Assembly (NCBI GenBank): GCA_020832135.1
Contig: JAFIFG010000123.1
Span: forward strand, 98,449 to 162,448
Source: Clostridiaceae bacterium
GTDB taxonomy: Bacteria; Bacillota; Clostridia; Peptostreptococcales; Natronincolaceae
Direction: 5' to 3'
DNA: 64,000 bases
Shown: positions 27,074-36,060 of the stretch, piece after piece
How positions within the stretch are numbered: the first letter of the stretch is position 1
Layout of the letters: every line of letters starts with the position of its first letter
Position numbers and translations under genes: made by a program
Notes under the pieces: model-generated
Databases searched by the model: none
What the model was told of the DNA's origin: nothing
The model's input: only the letters and a program-made list of their open reading frames with translations

Positions 27074-27105
27074 AAGAAATACTGAGTTAAATCAATGGCT
27101 GTAGC

Positions 27106-27140
27106 AAAAGGTAGGGAGATGTATTTCTCTACCTTTTATA
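27106..27140 (+). terminator. Intrinsic terminator after ackA
   Basis: AAAAGGTAG pairs with CTACCTTTT (27128-27136), with GAGA/TTCTC extending the stem; a short AT tail follows. Confidence 0.7.
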
Positions 27141-27182
27141 GTTTAATTAGATAAATAAATTCAATCTATCAAGATAAAGTAC

Positions 27183-27211
27183 TTGACAAACAAATCATTC
27201 ATTTGTATAAT
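27183..27211 (+). promoter_or_regulatory. Consensus promoter for yceD-rpmF with a palindrome in the spacer
   Basis: TTGACA (27183-27188), exactly 17 bases, TATAAT (27206-27211): a perfect sigma-A promoter. The spacer contains ACAAAT-CATTC-ATTTGT (27190-27206), an inverted repeat placed where a repressor could block polymerase. The transcript would carry a leader of about 140 bases. Confidence 0.85.
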
Positions 27212-27359
27212 CAATTTTGTTGATAAAGTTATTATGATGTTATAAGCTTTACTTGTACAATCCTTAAGAACCATTCCTTTTTATTCTATGTTGATTTGGA
27301 GGTTGTTTGTGCATACTAAGAAGTAAATAACTCTTTTAATATTAGTAGAGGTGAGTATA

Positions 27360-27878
27360 TTGAAATATAATTTAGATGCTATAAAAAGAGGGGAAAAACA
27401 AGAATTATCATTAGACTTTCAAGTCAATATTGATGATATTGATTACTATGGTGATGTTCTTAAGGTAGTAAAACCTATAGATGTAATAGTGAAAATATAC
27501 AATATAGGTGATAAACTATTTTTAACCTGTGATATAGAAGGTACCCTGCAGGTCCATTGTGGAAGGTGTCTAGAATCTTTTGATTATAAACTCAAAACAA
27601 AAATAGATGCAGAATTAATGGATGAAGCAACCTTAAAAGAAGAAGATGATTTCCAAGATGACATTATTACTTATAATGAGGATGAGATTGATTTTGAGGA
27701 AGTAGTAAAGGAACAGATTGCCACCAGTATACCTATGAAATTAGTATGCGGGCAAGATTGTAAGGGTTTATGTAAAAAATGCGGTAAGAACTTAAATGTG
27801 GAAACATGTAAATGCCATTCCCTAATAAGTGAAGATGAAATAGATCCTCGACTTGATAAATTGAGGGACTTGCTATAA
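27360..27878 (+). CDS. yceD: YceD family protein (DUF177), 23S rRNA accumulation
   Basis: A 172-residue, mostly acidic protein with a CGRCLESF motif near the middle and a C-terminal cysteine set ([16 protein letters not shown], then CKC), which probably binds metal. DUF177 genes precede rpmF almost universally. Loss of YceD lowers 23S rRNA levels in E. coli, so a role in large-subunit assembly is inferred. The start is taken as TTG at 27360, five bases after GAGGTGA; the GTG at 27351 lies within that site. Confidence 0.88.
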   Translation: MKYNLDAIKRGEKQELSLDFQVNIDDIDYYGDVLKVVKPIDVIVKIYNIGDKLFLTCDIEGTLQVHCGRCLESFDYKLKTKIDAELMDEATLKEEDDFQDDIITYNEDEIDFEEVVKEQIATSIPMKLVCGQDCKGLCKKCGKNLNVETCKCHSLISEDEIDPRLDKLRDLL

Positions 27879-27900
27879 CAAGATTAAGGAGGTGTTAAGT

Positions 27901-28083
27901 ATGGCAGTGCCAAAGCGTAAAACAAGTAAATCAAAAAGAGATATGAGAAGAGCAGCTAATTCAAAATATACTGCTCCAGGGTTTGTAAAATGCCCACAAT
28001 GTCATGAACCAAAATTACCTCATCGTGTATGCCCTGATTGCGGACATTACAACAACAAAGAGGTTATTTCAGTAAAAGAATAA
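27901..28083 (+). CDS. rpmF: Ribosomal protein L32
   Basis: A 60-residue large-subunit protein starting [18 protein letters not shown], with a zinc ribbon of four cysteines (CPQC and CPDC). It begins at ATG 27901 behind TTAAGGAGGTG; a GTG at 27892 is part of the ribosome site. It is co-transcribed with yceD and ends before two successive terminators. Confidence 0.97.
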   Translation: MAVPKRKTSKSKRDMRRAANSKYTAPGFVKCPQCHEPKLPHRVCPDCGHYNNKEVISVKE

Positions 28084-28090
28084 TAAACAT

Positions 28091-28125
28091 AAAAAATAGT
28101 AATGCTAAGCATTACTATTTTTTAT
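28091..28125 (+). terminator. First of two terminators after rpmF
   Basis: A perfect 15-base stem (AAAAAATAGTAATGC / GCATTACTATTTTTT) with a 3-base loop, starting seven bases after the rpmF stop codon; the stem ends in a T run. Confidence 0.85.
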
Positions 28126-28131
28126 AGTCAG

Positions 28132-28173
28132 AAAGGCCTCCTACTAGAATTATTTGGGAGGCCTTTTATTTTT
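28132..28173 (+). terminator. Second of two terminators after rpmF
   Basis: AAAGGCCTCC pairs with GGAGGCCTTT (28157-28166), then TTATTTTTAT. Together with the preceding hairpin it insulates fapR from rpmF transcription. Confidence 0.85.
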
Positions 28174-28235
28174 ATATTAAAAAGGCATAATATTAATGAT
28201 TAATGCAAAATTTTACAATACTATTAAGAAAGTAC

Positions 28236-28264
28236 TTGATTTTTTTTAGACTATAATATATACT
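28236..28264 (+). promoter_or_regulatory. fapR operon promoter
   Basis: TTGATT (28236-28241), 17 bases, TATACT (28259-28264). The start of transcription would fall inside the FapR operator at 28269-28287, as in other autoregulated fapR genes. Confidence 0.6.
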
Positions 28265-28268
28265 TATT

Positions 28269-28287
28269 ATTAGTATCAGGTACTAAT
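28269..28287 (+). promoter_or_regulatory. FapR operator
   Basis: ATTAGTA-TCAGG-TACTAAT: perfect 7-base arms around a 5-base centre. It closely matches the FapR consensus TTAGTACCTRRTACTAA. Three bases downstream lies TTAGTACTAA (28290-28299), a perfect 10-base palindrome built from the same half-sites without the centre. FapR releases this operator when it binds malonyl-CoA in known species. Confidence 0.85.
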
Positions 28288-28315
28288 TTTTAGTACTAAT
28301 ATCGAGGTGATAATT

Positions 28316-28903
28316 ATGAAACCAACTGGTAAATTAAATAAAACAGCAAGACAGAAACTTCTACGAGAGTTAATGAAGGAGGAACCTTTTTTAACCGATG
28401 AAGACTTATCTAAGAAATTTAGAGTGAGTATACAAACTATAAGATTAGATAGACTGGAATTAGGTATACCGGAGCTCAGAGGACGAATTAAAAATGTAGC
28501 GGAAAAAAATTATAAAAAAGTACGGAGTATTGTGGGAACTGAGATTGTAGGTGAATTAATAGATCTAAATTTAGGTGAAAGCGGTATTTCTGTGTTGGAA
28601 ACTTCCCAGGATATGGCTTTTAGTAAAACCAGTCTCGTTAGAGGACATCATATATTTTCTCAAGCTGAATCTTTAGCAATGGCTGTTATTGATGCAGAAG
28701 TGGCATTAACGGGAGTATCTAATATAAAATACCTAAACCCTGTAAAGGCAGGAGATAAGCTAGTAGCTAAGGCGGAAGTGGCTAGGGTCAGAGGGAATAA
28801 TCATTTTGTCCATGTCAGAATTAAAGTGGATCAAGTGCAAGTCTTTAGAGGAAAATTCATTCTTGTTGTAATTGAAGATAAGATAGAAAGCAAGGAGGAG
28901 TAG
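28316..28903 (+). CDS. fapR: Transcription factor FapR, fatty acid and phospholipid regulator
   Basis: A repressor of lipid synthesis genes that senses malonyl-CoA. Residues about 15-60 form a DeoR-like helix-turn-helix ([20 protein letters not shown], then [14 protein letters not shown]). The C-terminal half is a hotdog fold like thioesterases ([20 protein letters not shown], and [10 protein letters not shown]). The length is 195 residues. The start is ATG at 28316, after GAGGTGAT; the GTG at 28307 is within that site. Its own operator lies just upstream, so it is autoregulated and should control the whole lipid operon that follows. Confidence 0.95.
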   Translation: MKPTGKLNKTARQKLLRELMKEEPFLTDEDLSKKFRVSIQTIRLDRLELGIPELRGRIKNVAEKNYKKVRSIVGTEIVGELIDLNLGESGISVLETSQDMAFSKTSLVRGHHIFSQAESLAMAVIDAEVALTGVSNIKYLNPVKAGDKLVAKAEVARVRGNNHFVHVRIKVDQVQVFRGKFILVVIEDKIESKEE

Positions 28904-28907
28904 TAAT

Positions 28908-29915
28908 ATGAAGATTGTAGTGGATGCTATGGGTGGAGATCATGGCCCTAAGATAACAATTTCTGGTGCTCTACAGGCCATAAAAGAATACGATGTAAAC
29001 ATCATTTTGACGGGACAAAAAGAAATTATTGAAAAAGAATTACAAAATCATGATTATCCTAAGCATAAATTAGAAATAATTGATTGTAGAGAAGTAGTAG
29101 AAAATGAAGATAAACCAGTAGCTGCCATTAGGAGAAAAAAAGATTCTTCAATGGTAGTAGGATTGAATTTAGTAAAAGAGAAAAAGGCTGATGCCATTAT
29201 ATCTGCTGGAAATACAGGGGCATTACTGGCAGGAGGATTATTTATACTAGGGAGAATCCAGGGCATTGATAGACCAGCTTTAGCACCAGTATATCCTACT
29301 AAAAAGGGTGTTTCTGTTCTTATAGATGGTGGTGCTAATACTGAATGTAAACCTAGAAATCTTTTGGAATTTGCCGTGATGGGAGATATATATGCCTCTA
29401 GAGTTTTAAAAATAAATAACCCAAAGGTTTGCATTGCAAATATTGGGATTGAAGAGGGAAAAGGAAATGATTTAGTTAAAAAGGCCTATCCATTATTTGA
29501 AGATAGATATTTTAACTTTGGTGGTAACGTAGAGGCTAGAGATATTCCTGCTGGATATGCAGATGTAATTGTATGTGATGGTTTTACGGGAAATATAATT
29601 TTAAAATTGACAGAAGGAATAGCAGAAACTATATTTGGTGCTTTAAAGGAAGAGTTTACCAAAAATACATTACGTAAACTTGGAGCTGCCTTATTAAAGT
29701 CTGGTTTAAAAGGATTTAAAAATAGGTTTGATTATACTGAATACGGTGGGGCCCCTTTCTTAGGTGTGAATGGAACTTTGATTAAGGCCCATGGAAGCTC
29801 TAATGATAAGGCTATAAAAAATGCTATTAGGCAGGCCAAAACCTTTGTTGAAAATAACGTTATAGATGACATCACAAAGGAAATACACAAGCTAGGAGAG
29901 GATATAGTTGAATAA
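28908..29915 (+). CDS. plsX: Phosphate acyltransferase PlsX
   Basis: Converts acyl-ACP to acyl-phosphate, which feeds phospholipid synthesis with PlsY. The 335-residue protein starts [14 protein letters not shown] and has [12 protein letters not shown] near 100, [13 protein letters not shown], and the late [12 protein letters not shown] and [10 protein letters not shown] motifs. It is a peripheral membrane protein in relatives. It begins four bases after fapR, with AGGAGG overlapping the fapR end, and overlaps fabH by 8 bases. Confidence 0.96.
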   Translation: MKIVVDAMGGDHGPKITISGALQAIKEYDVNIILTGQKEIIEKELQNHDYPKHKLEIIDCREVVENEDKPVAAIRRKKDSSMVVGLNLVKEKKADAIISAGNTGALLAGGLFILGRIQGIDRPALAPVYPTKKGVSVLIDGGANTECKPRNLLEFAVMGDIYASRVLKINNPKVCIANIGIEEGKGNDLVKKAYPLFEDRYFNFGGNVEARDIPAGYADVIVCDGFTGNIILKLTEGIAETIFGALKEEFTKNTLRKLGAALLKSGLKGFKNRFDYTEYGGAPFLGVNGTLIKAHGSSNDKAIKNAIRQAKTFVENNVIDDITKEIHKLGEDIVE

Positions 29916-30900
29916 GCTATTTTCAGCAGGGATTACGGGAACTGGTAGTTTTTTACCAGAAAAAGTACTAACAAATCATGATTTAGAAAAGATAGTAGAT
30001 ACATCTGATGAATGGATTACTACTAGAACAGGTATAAAAAGCAGAAGAATAGCTGATGATCAAATAGCATCTTCTGATTTGGCAACGAAGGCTGCGGAAG
30101 CAGCTATGGAGGATGCTGGAATTCATCCAGAAGAGGTGGATTTAATCATTGTAGCAACCGCTACTCCTGATATGGCTTTTCCTTCTACTGCTTGTATTGT
30201 ACAAAAAAACATTGGAGCTGTTAATGCAGCTGCTTTTGATATTGAAGCTGCCTGTACTGGATTCTTGTATGCTCTCACTATGGGAGAGCAATTTATTAAG
30301 ACTGGTTTTTATAAAAATATATTAATTATTGGTGCAGAAACCTTATCGAAGGTCCTAAATTGGAAGGATAGAAATACCTGTATACTGTTCGGAGATGGAG
30401 CAGGAGCTGTAATCTTACAAAGAACAGAGGAGGAAGGGATGTTAGCCTCTTATTTGGGTTCAGATGGTAGAAACAGCGACAGTTTAACTTTACCTGCCGG
30501 AGGCTCAAGAATGCCTATAAGCTATAAAACCATTGATGAAGGGTTACATTGTATAAGAATGGAAGGCAGTGAAGTCTTTAAATTTGCTGTCCGTACAATG
30601 GGATCCTCAGCACTTAAAGCTTTGGAGAAATGTAATATTGCTTTAGAAGAAATAGATTTTCTAGTACCACATCAAGCCAATAGTCGAATTATAGAGGCGG
30701 CAGCCAAGAGACTAAAACTACCTATGGATAAAGTATATATTAACCTAGATAAATATGGTAATATGTCGGCTGCATCTGTGCCGGTAGCTTTAGATGAGGC
30801 AGTAAAAAGTAATGCTATTAAAAAGGGAGATAAAGTAGTGTTAGTAGCCTTTGGTGGAGGTTTGACTTGGGGATCTTCTATCATTAAATGGATAAAATAG
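29908..30900 (+). CDS. fabH: 3-oxoacyl-ACP synthase III
   Basis: Starts fatty-acid synthesis by condensing acetyl-CoA (or a branched starter) with malonyl-ACP. The catalytic triad is visible: cysteine in [11 protein letters not shown] (near residue 116), histidine in [10 protein letters not shown] (near 254) and asparagine in YGNMSAASV (near 284). The length is 330. The TTG start overlaps the plsX end by 8 bases, implying coupled translation; its ribosome site TAGGAGAGG is inside plsX. Confidence 0.95.
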   Translation: MNKLFSAGITGTGSFLPEKVLTNHDLEKIVDTSDEWITTRTGIKSRRIADDQIASSDLATKAAEAAMEDAGIHPEEVDLIIVATATPDMAFPSTACIVQKNIGAVNAAAFDIEAACTGFLYALTMGEQFIKTGFYKNILIIGAETLSKVLNWKDRNTCILFGDGAGAVILQRTEEEGMLASYLGSDGRNSDSLTLPAGGSRMPISYKTIDEGLHCIRMEGSEVFKFAVRTMGSSALKALEKCNIALEEIDFLVPHQANSRIIEAAAKRLKLPMDKVYINLDKYGNMSAASVPVALDEAVKSNAIKKGDKVVLVAFGGGLTWGSSIIKWIK

Positions 30901-30924
30901 AGTTGTAAAGAGAGGCGAGTTTAA

Positions 30925-31875
30925 ATGTTGAATACGGATCTATGTAAGATTTTAAATATAAAACATCCTATTATTCAAGGGGGAATGGCTTGGGTTGCTA
31001 CGGCAGAGTTAGCAGCTGCTGTATCCAATGCAGGTGGACTAGGAGTAATAGGTGCTGGTAATGCACCAGCAGAAATTATAGAAAATGAAATAGAAAAAGC
31101 TAAAAAACTAACAGATCAACCTTTTGGTGTAAATGTTATGTTACTATCTCCATTTATTGAAGAGGTAATGGAGGTTGTATATAGGCATAAGGTTTCGGTA
31201 GTTACTACAGGAGCAGGAAATCCAGGAAAGTACATGAAGAAGTTGAAGGAAATAGGAACAAAAATTGTTCCTGTAGTGCCTTCTGTAGCTTTAGCTAAAA
31301 GAATGGAAAGCTTAGGGGCTGATGCGGTAATAGTAGAAGGGACTGAGGCTGGAGGACATGTAGGAGAACTAACAACCTTTGTATTGGTGCCACAGGTTGC
31401 TGGGGAGATAAATATTCCTGTTATAGCAGCCGGTGGAATTGCTGATGGAAGGGGGCTAGTGGCAGCTTTAGCTTTGGGTGCTAAAGGAGTGCAAATAGGG
31501 ACTAGGTTTATTTGTTCAGAAGAATGTACAGCACATGAAAAATATAAGAATGCAATATTAAAGGCTAGGGATAGAGATGCCATAGTAACTGCAAGAAGTA
31601 CTGGACACCCTGTTAGGGTTTTAAAGAATAAGTTTGCTAAAGAATTTATTAAAAATGAAAAAGAAGGTTTCATTCCTGAGGAGTTAGAGAAGTTAGGTGT
31701 AGGTAAGCTAAGGGATGCTGTGGTAGAAGGAGACGTAGAAGGCGGCTCTGTAATGGCAGGCCAGATAGCCGGGATAGTGAAGGAAATAAAGCCATGTAAA
31801 GAAATTATCGATGAAATTGTAAGAGATGCTAAAGTGCAATTACAGAATTTGAAGGGACTAGTTAAGGAGGAGTAA
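30925..31875 (+). CDS. fabK: Enoyl-ACP reductase II, FMN type
   Basis: Carries out the last reduction of each elongation round with NAD(P)H and FMN. The 316-residue TIM barrel of the 2-nitropropane dioxygenase type has the start HPIIQGGMAWVATAELAAAV. It also shows GGLGVIGAG, VEGTEAGGHVGE near residue 138 and IPVIAAGGIADGRG near 165. FabK replaces the triclosan-sensitive FabI in many Firmicutes; no fabI or fabL is in the window. It lies between fabH and fabD. Confidence 0.94.
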   Translation: MLNTDLCKILNIKHPIIQGGMAWVATAELAAAVSNAGGLGVIGAGNAPAEIIENEIEKAKKLTDQPFGVNVMLLSPFIEEVMEVVYRHKVSVVTTGAGNPGKYMKKLKEIGTKIVPVVPSVALAKRMESLGADAVIVEGTEAGGHVGELTTFVLVPQVAGEINIPVIAAGGIADGRGLVAALALGAKGVQIGTRFICSEECTAHEKYKNAILKARDRDAIVTARSTGHPVRVLKNKFAKEFIKNEKEGFIPEELEKLGVGKLRDAVVEGDVEGGSVMAGQIAGIVKEIKPCKEIIDEIVRDAKVQLQNLKGLVKEE

Positions 31876-31878
31876 TAT

Positions 31879-32820
31879 ATGGGTAAGACTGCCTTTGTAT
31901 TTCCAGGTCAAGGATCGCAATATGTAGGTATGGGTAGGGAATTTGTAGAAAACTTTACAGCAGCTAAAAGAACATTTGAAGAAGCAAGTGATTCGTTGGG
32001 TCTCAGCATAGAAAAAATATGTTTTGAAGGGCCTGATGAAGAATTAAAGAAAACTGAAAATACACAGCCTGCAATTTTAACTACCAGTATCGCTATACTA
32101 AAGGTATTAGAGGAAGAAGGCATTAACTGTGATATGACGGCTGGATTAAGTTTAGGTGAGTATACTTCTTTAGTGCAATCAAATGTATTTACATTTGCTG
32201 ATGCGGTTCAACTTGTAAAAAAACGCGGTAAGTATATGCAAGAAGCTGTTCCTTTTGGAGTGGGGCTTATGGCAGCAATAATGGGATTGGCAAGAGAAGA
32301 GGTTGAAAAGTGCCTGCAAGCCTGTGAAAAATATGGGATAGTGGAGGCTGCTAACTACAATAGTCCTGGACAGATTGTTATTTCTGGTGAGGCGAAGGCA
32401 GTACAAATGGCTGTTGAAAAAGCAACTGCATCTGGTGCGAAAAAAGCAGTAATATTACCTGTAAGTGCTCCCTTCCACTGCAGCTTATTAAAACCTGCAG
32501 GAGAAAAACTTAAAGGGGATTTGGAAACTTTGAGAATTAATTCTCCTAAAACTCCTGTAGTTACAAATGCTGCTGCTAGAATACTAAATTCTAAGGAAGA
32601 GGTTATACCTTCTTTAGTACAACAAGTTAGCAAATCAGTCTTGTGGGAGGATTCCATCGAAGTTATGTTGCAACAGGGAGTTGAAAATTTCGTTGAAATA
32701 GGACCTGGTAAAACATTAACTTCATTTATAAAAAGGATTGCAAAAAACCTAGATAAACAGGTGAGTATAGCTCATGTGGAGAATCTAAAAACCTTGAAAG
32801 CTTTAACAGTACAAAATTAA
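31879..32820 (+). CDS. fabD: Malonyl-CoA:ACP transacylase
   Basis: Loads malonyl groups onto acyl carrier protein. The sequence has FPGQGSQYVGMG at residue 8, the nucleophile serine 91 in GLSLGEYTSLV, and the catalytic histidine in VSAPFHCSLLKPA near 199. The motif before the serine reads GLS rather than the textbook GHS; I believe this occurs in other Clostridia and do not read it as a loss of function. The length of 313 is normal. Three bases separate it from fabK. Confidence 0.96.
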   Translation: MGKTAFVFPGQGSQYVGMGREFVENFTAAKRTFEEASDSLGLSIEKICFEGPDEELKKTENTQPAILTTSIAILKVLEEEGINCDMTAGLSLGEYTSLVQSNVFTFADAVQLVKKRGKYMQEAVPFGVGLMAAIMGLAREEVEKCLQACEKYGIVEAANYNSPGQIVISGEAKAVQMAVEKATASGAKKAVILPVSAPFHCSLLKPAGEKLKGDLETLRINSPKTPVVTNAAARILNSKEEVIPSLVQQVSKSVLWEDSIEVMLQQGVENFVEIGPGKTLTSFIKRIAKNLDKQVSIAHVENLKTLKALTVQN

Positions 32821-32832
32821 GGAGGGATACAT

Positions 32833-33576
32833 TTGGACTTAAAAGGGAAAAATGCTTTAGTGACAGGGGGATCTAGAGGGATCGGTAAAGCCATTGCATT
32901 AAAGCTTGCAGAACATGGAGCTAATGTAATTATTAATTATACTAGTAGACCTGATGCAGCACAAGGAGTAGTGGAGGAGCTTAAACAATACAATGTGAAG
33001 GCTAAAGCTATAAAATGTGATGTTACTAATAATGAAGATATTATAGCAATGATGAAGGTTGTAGATGAGGAATTTGACAGCATAGATATCTTAGTAAACA
33101 ATGCCGGTGTTACAAAGGATAACCTATTGATGAGGATGAAGGAAGAGGATTGGCAACAGGTAATGGATGTAAACCTCAAAGGTGTATTCTTATGCACCAA
33201 GGCAGTTATAAGAAAAATGATGAAACAAAAGTATGGAAGAATTATTAATATATCTTCTGTTGTAGGGGTTATGGGTAATGCTGGTCAATCCAATTATTCT
33301 GCATCAAAGGCTGGGGTTATCGGATTTACAAAATCTATAGCAAAAGAAGTCGCTGCTAAAGGGATTAATGTGAATGCAGTAGCACCTGGATTTATAGACA
33401 CGGATATGACGGCAGTGCTATCAGAAGATGTAAAACAACAACTAGTAAGCAGTATCCCACTAAAAAGATATGGTAAGCCAGAAGATATAGCAAACTTAGT
33501 ATTATTTTTAAGTGGAGATGTTTCAAATTATATAACAGGTCAAGTAATAAGTGTTGATGGTGGTATGGCGATTTAA
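32833..33576 (+). CDS. fabG: 3-oxoacyl-ACP reductase
   Basis: Reduces 3-oxoacyl-ACP with NADPH. This short-chain dehydrogenase of 247 residues has the cofactor loop TGGSRGIGKAIA, NNAGVTKDNLLMRM, ISSVVGVMGNAGQSNYSASK with the catalytic Ser-Tyr-Lys, and the end ITGQVISVDGGMAI. It starts with TTG at 32833 after AAGGAGGG. It is 12 bases after fabD. Confidence 0.97.
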   Translation: MDLKGKNALVTGGSRGIGKAIALKLAEHGANVIINYTSRPDAAQGVVEELKQYNVKAKAIKCDVTNNEDIIAMMKVVDEEFDSIDILVNNAGVTKDNLLMRMKEEDWQQVMDVNLKGVFLCTKAVIRKMMKQKYGRIINISSVVGVMGNAGQSNYSASKAGVIGFTKSIAKEVAAKGINVNAVAPGFIDTDMTAVLSEDVKQQLVSSIPLKRYGKPEDIANLVLFLSGDVSNYITGQVISVDGGMAI

Positions 33577-33612
33577 AAAAATAAAAGAAAATTATATGAG
33601 GAGGAATATAAA

Positions 33613-33843
33613 ATGGTATTTGAAACAGTAGTAAAAATTATAGGTGAGCAATTAGGTGTAGAGGATTTATCAACTGTAAAGAAAGAAACATCTTTAATCA
33701 ATGATTTGGAGGCAGATTCATTAGATGCAGTAGAAATTATTATGGCTATAGAAGATGAGTTTAGTGTTGAAATTCCTGATGATGAAGCAGAGAACTTTAA
33801 AAATATCGGTGATATTGTAGCTTACGTAGAAAAAAATAAATAA
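33613..33843 (+). CDS. acpP: Acyl carrier protein
   Basis: A 76-residue acidic carrier of growing acyl chains. Serine 36 in LEADSLDAVEIIMAIED is the site for the phosphopantetheine arm, which comes from the CoA made by coaBC and coaD in this same window. The start follows GAGGAGG. A stable hairpin lies between acpP and fabF. Confidence 0.97.
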   Translation: MVFETVVKIIGEQLGVEDLSTVKKETSLINDLEADSLDAVEIIMAIEDEFSVEIPDDEAENFKNIGDIVAYVEKNK

Positions 33844-33858
33844 AAATAACAGACTAAA

Positions 33859-33895
33859 ACTTAGCAATCCCGAACTTATCGGGATTTTGCTAAGT
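33859..33895 (+). other. Intra-operon hairpin between acpP and fabF
   Basis: ACTTAGCAATCCCGA (33859-33873) pairs with TCGGGATTTTGCTAAGT (33879-33895) around a 5-base loop, with a small asymmetry. No T run follows, so it is more likely a processing or mRNA-stability element, or a leaky terminator, than a full stop. Confidence 0.6.
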
Positions 33896-33915
33896 AATGG
33901 GTAAAGGAGGATATT

Positions 33916-35154
33916 ATGAAAAAAAGAGTTGTCGTAACAGGTATAGGCTGTGTTACTCCTGTGGGGATAGGAAAAGAAGCTTTTTGGAAGGCTATTACAT
34001 CAGGTGTATCAGGAATAAACCGTATTACTAGATTTGATGCCTCCCAATATACTACTCAAATTGCTGCGGAGGTTAAGGATTTCAGTCCAGAAGATTATAT
34101 AGATAAAAAAGAAGCAAGAAAAATGGACAGATTCACACAATTTGCTGTAGCAGCTTCCCATATGGCGGTAGAAGATGCTAAGTTAGATACAGAAGCTGTA
34201 GAATCAGAGCGATTTGGTGTTATCATTGGATCAGGAATTGGAGGCATTCAAACCTTAGAGGAACAACACCAAAGACTAATGGAGAAGGGTGCTAAAAGAG
34301 TAAGTCCTTTTTTCATACCAATGATGATTACTAACATTGGTTCAGGACATATTTCAATGGCTTTAAATGCCAAAGGGCCAAATAACACAGTGGTTACTGC
34401 CTGTGCATCCTCTACTAATGCAGTTGGAGAGGCCTTTAGGGTCATTGAAAGAGGAGATGCAGACATTATGATTACAGGCGGTGCAGAAGCCTCTATCACT
34501 CCTTTGTCTATAGCGGGATTTTGTTCTATGAAGGCTATGTCTACTAACAACGATGAACCTCAAAAAGCCAGCAGACCATTTGATGCCAATAGGGATGGGT
34601 TTGTAATGGGTGAAGGTGCAGGAATGATGGTGATGGAGAGCTTAGAGCATGCATTGAAAAGGGGTGCTACTATCTATGCAGAAGTAGTAGGATATGGAAT
34701 GAGTGCAGATGCTTATCATATAACCGCTCCAGATCCAGAGGGGAAAGGTGCAGCAAGATCTATGGAAAATGCATTAAGAGATGGTGATGTTTCTTATAAA
34801 GATGTTGATTATATTAATGCACATGGAACTAGTACACCTTATAATGATAAATTCGAAACAATGGCCATTAAAAATGTATTTAAAGAGCATGCAAAAGAAC
34901 TATGTGTAAGTTCTACAAAATCCATGACTGGACATTTATTAGGAGCTGCCGGAGGCATAGAAGGTATAGTGTGTGCACTGGCCATTCAAAATGACACAGT
35001 ACCTCCAACTATTAATTATGAAACACCTGATGAAGAGTGTGATTTAGATTATGTACCAAATAAAAGCAGAAAGACAACTGTAAATTATGCATTATCAAAT
35101 TCTTTAGGATTTGGTGGTCATAATGCAACTATTGTCCTTAAAAAGTATTCATAG
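33916..35154 (+). CDS. fabF: 3-oxoacyl-ACP synthase II
   Basis: Elongates acyl-ACP with malonyl-ACP. The Cys-His-His triad is present: cysteine 163 in [14 protein letters not shown], histidine in [11 protein letters not shown] (near 302) and histidine in [11 protein letters not shown] (near 339). The N-terminus is [14 protein letters not shown]. The length is 412. It is the last gene of the fapR operon and is followed by a strong terminator. Confidence 0.97.
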   Translation: MKKRVVVTGIGCVTPVGIGKEAFWKAITSGVSGINRITRFDASQYTTQIAAEVKDFSPEDYIDKKEARKMDRFTQFAVAASHMAVEDAKLDTEAVESERFGVIIGSGIGGIQTLEEQHQRLMEKGAKRVSPFFIPMMITNIGSGHISMALNAKGPNNTVVTACASSTNAVGEAFRVIERGDADIMITGGAEASITPLSIAGFCSMKAMSTNNDEPQKASRPFDANRDGFVMGEGAGMMVMESLEHALKRGATIYAEVVGYGMSADAYHITAPDPEGKGAARSMENALRDGDVSYKDVDYINAHGTSTPYNDKFETMAIKNVFKEHAKELCVSSTKSMTGHLLGAAGGIEGIVCALAIQNDTVPPTINYETPDEECDLDYVPNKSRKTTVNYALSNSLGFGGHNATIVLKKYS

Positions 35155-35181
35155 ATAAAATGCATTAAAGATAAATTTTGG

Positions 35182-35225
35182 AAATAATTATAGAAATCAA
35201 GGAGATTTCTATAATTATTTTTTGC
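35182..35225 (+). terminator. Intrinsic terminator after fabF
   Basis: A perfect 17-base stem (AAATAATTATAGAAATC and its complement at 35204-35220) with a 5-base loop, ending in TTTTTTT. Confidence 0.85.
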
Positions 35226-35345
35226 ATTTATTGGGGTTTAATAGTAAAATGTTATTGAATTTATTTGCATATAAAATACATTTATATTTTAAACTACAGT
35301 TACAGCATTTAAATTACACTGGCAGATTTTCCGGGAGGATAGAAA

Positions 35346-36053
35346 ATGAAATATAAAAAAAATAATATAGAAAATAAAATACAGGAGTTGCAGGGAATTT
35401 TAGATTATATGTTTTTAAATATAGATTTATTAAAAGAAGCTTTAACCCATAGCTCCTATGCCAATGAATCTAAAGAAAAGAATATAAAATATAATGAAAG
35501 ATTAGAATTTTTAGGAGACTCTATTTTGAGTTTAGTGGTAAGTGAATATATATTTTTGAAATACAAAGATCTACCAGAAGGAGAATTAACAAAAGTTAGA
35601 GCTAATGTTGTATGTGAGCCTGCCTTGGCCAGTAGAGCTAGAGAAATAAATCTAGGGGAATACTTATTATTGGGCAAAGGTGAAGAGGCAACGGGAGGAA
35701 GGCAAAGAGAATCTATATTAGCAGATGCCTTTGAAGCTTTAATAGGAGCAATATACATGGATGGAGGCATAGAAAGAGCAAAGAGCTTTGTTTTACAATC
35801 TTTGCTTGAAAGTATAGATTTGGCAGGCAAAGGTGCTCTTTTTAGAGATTATAAAACTCATCTTCAAGAATTGTTACAGAGCAAGGCATCTGAAAAGATT
35901 ACATATCATGTTGTAGGTGAAGAAGGACCAGATCACAATAAAATCTTTAATGTAGAAGTACTAGTAGGAGATAAAGTAATAGGTAAGGGAAGAGGAAAAA
36001 GCAAGAAGGAAGCTGAACAACAAGCGGCTAAAGAAGCTATTCAGCGAGGGTGA
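35346..36053 (+). CDS. rnc: Ribonuclease III
   Basis: Cuts double-stranded RNA, including rRNA precursors. The catalytic domain has the signature NERLEFLGDSILSLVVSEY near residue 48 and ILADAFEALIGAIYMDGG near 121. A double-stranded-RNA-binding domain occupies about 160-235, ending GRGKSKKEAEQQAAKEAI. The length is 235. The start follows CGGGAGGATAG. It precedes the radical SAM gene by 7 bases and smc further on, the rnc-smc-ftsY order of Firmicutes. Confidence 0.96.
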   Translation: MKYKKNNIENKIQELQGILDYMFLNIDLLKEALTHSSYANESKEKNIKYNERLEFLGDSILSLVVSEYIFLKYKDLPEGELTKVRANVVCEPALASRAREINLGEYLLLGKGEEATGGRQRESILADAFEALIGAIYMDGGIERAKSFVLQSLLESIDLAGKGALFRDYKTHLQELLQSKASEKITYHVVGEEGPDHNKIFNVEVLVGDKVIGKGRGKSKKEAEQQAAKEAIQRG

Positions 36054-36060
36054 AACAAAT

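Noticed and set aside
31116..31673. Minus-strand 185-residue open frame
   Set aside because: It lies wholly inside fabK, whose protein is clearly conserved; the antisense product resembles no family and has no ribosome site.
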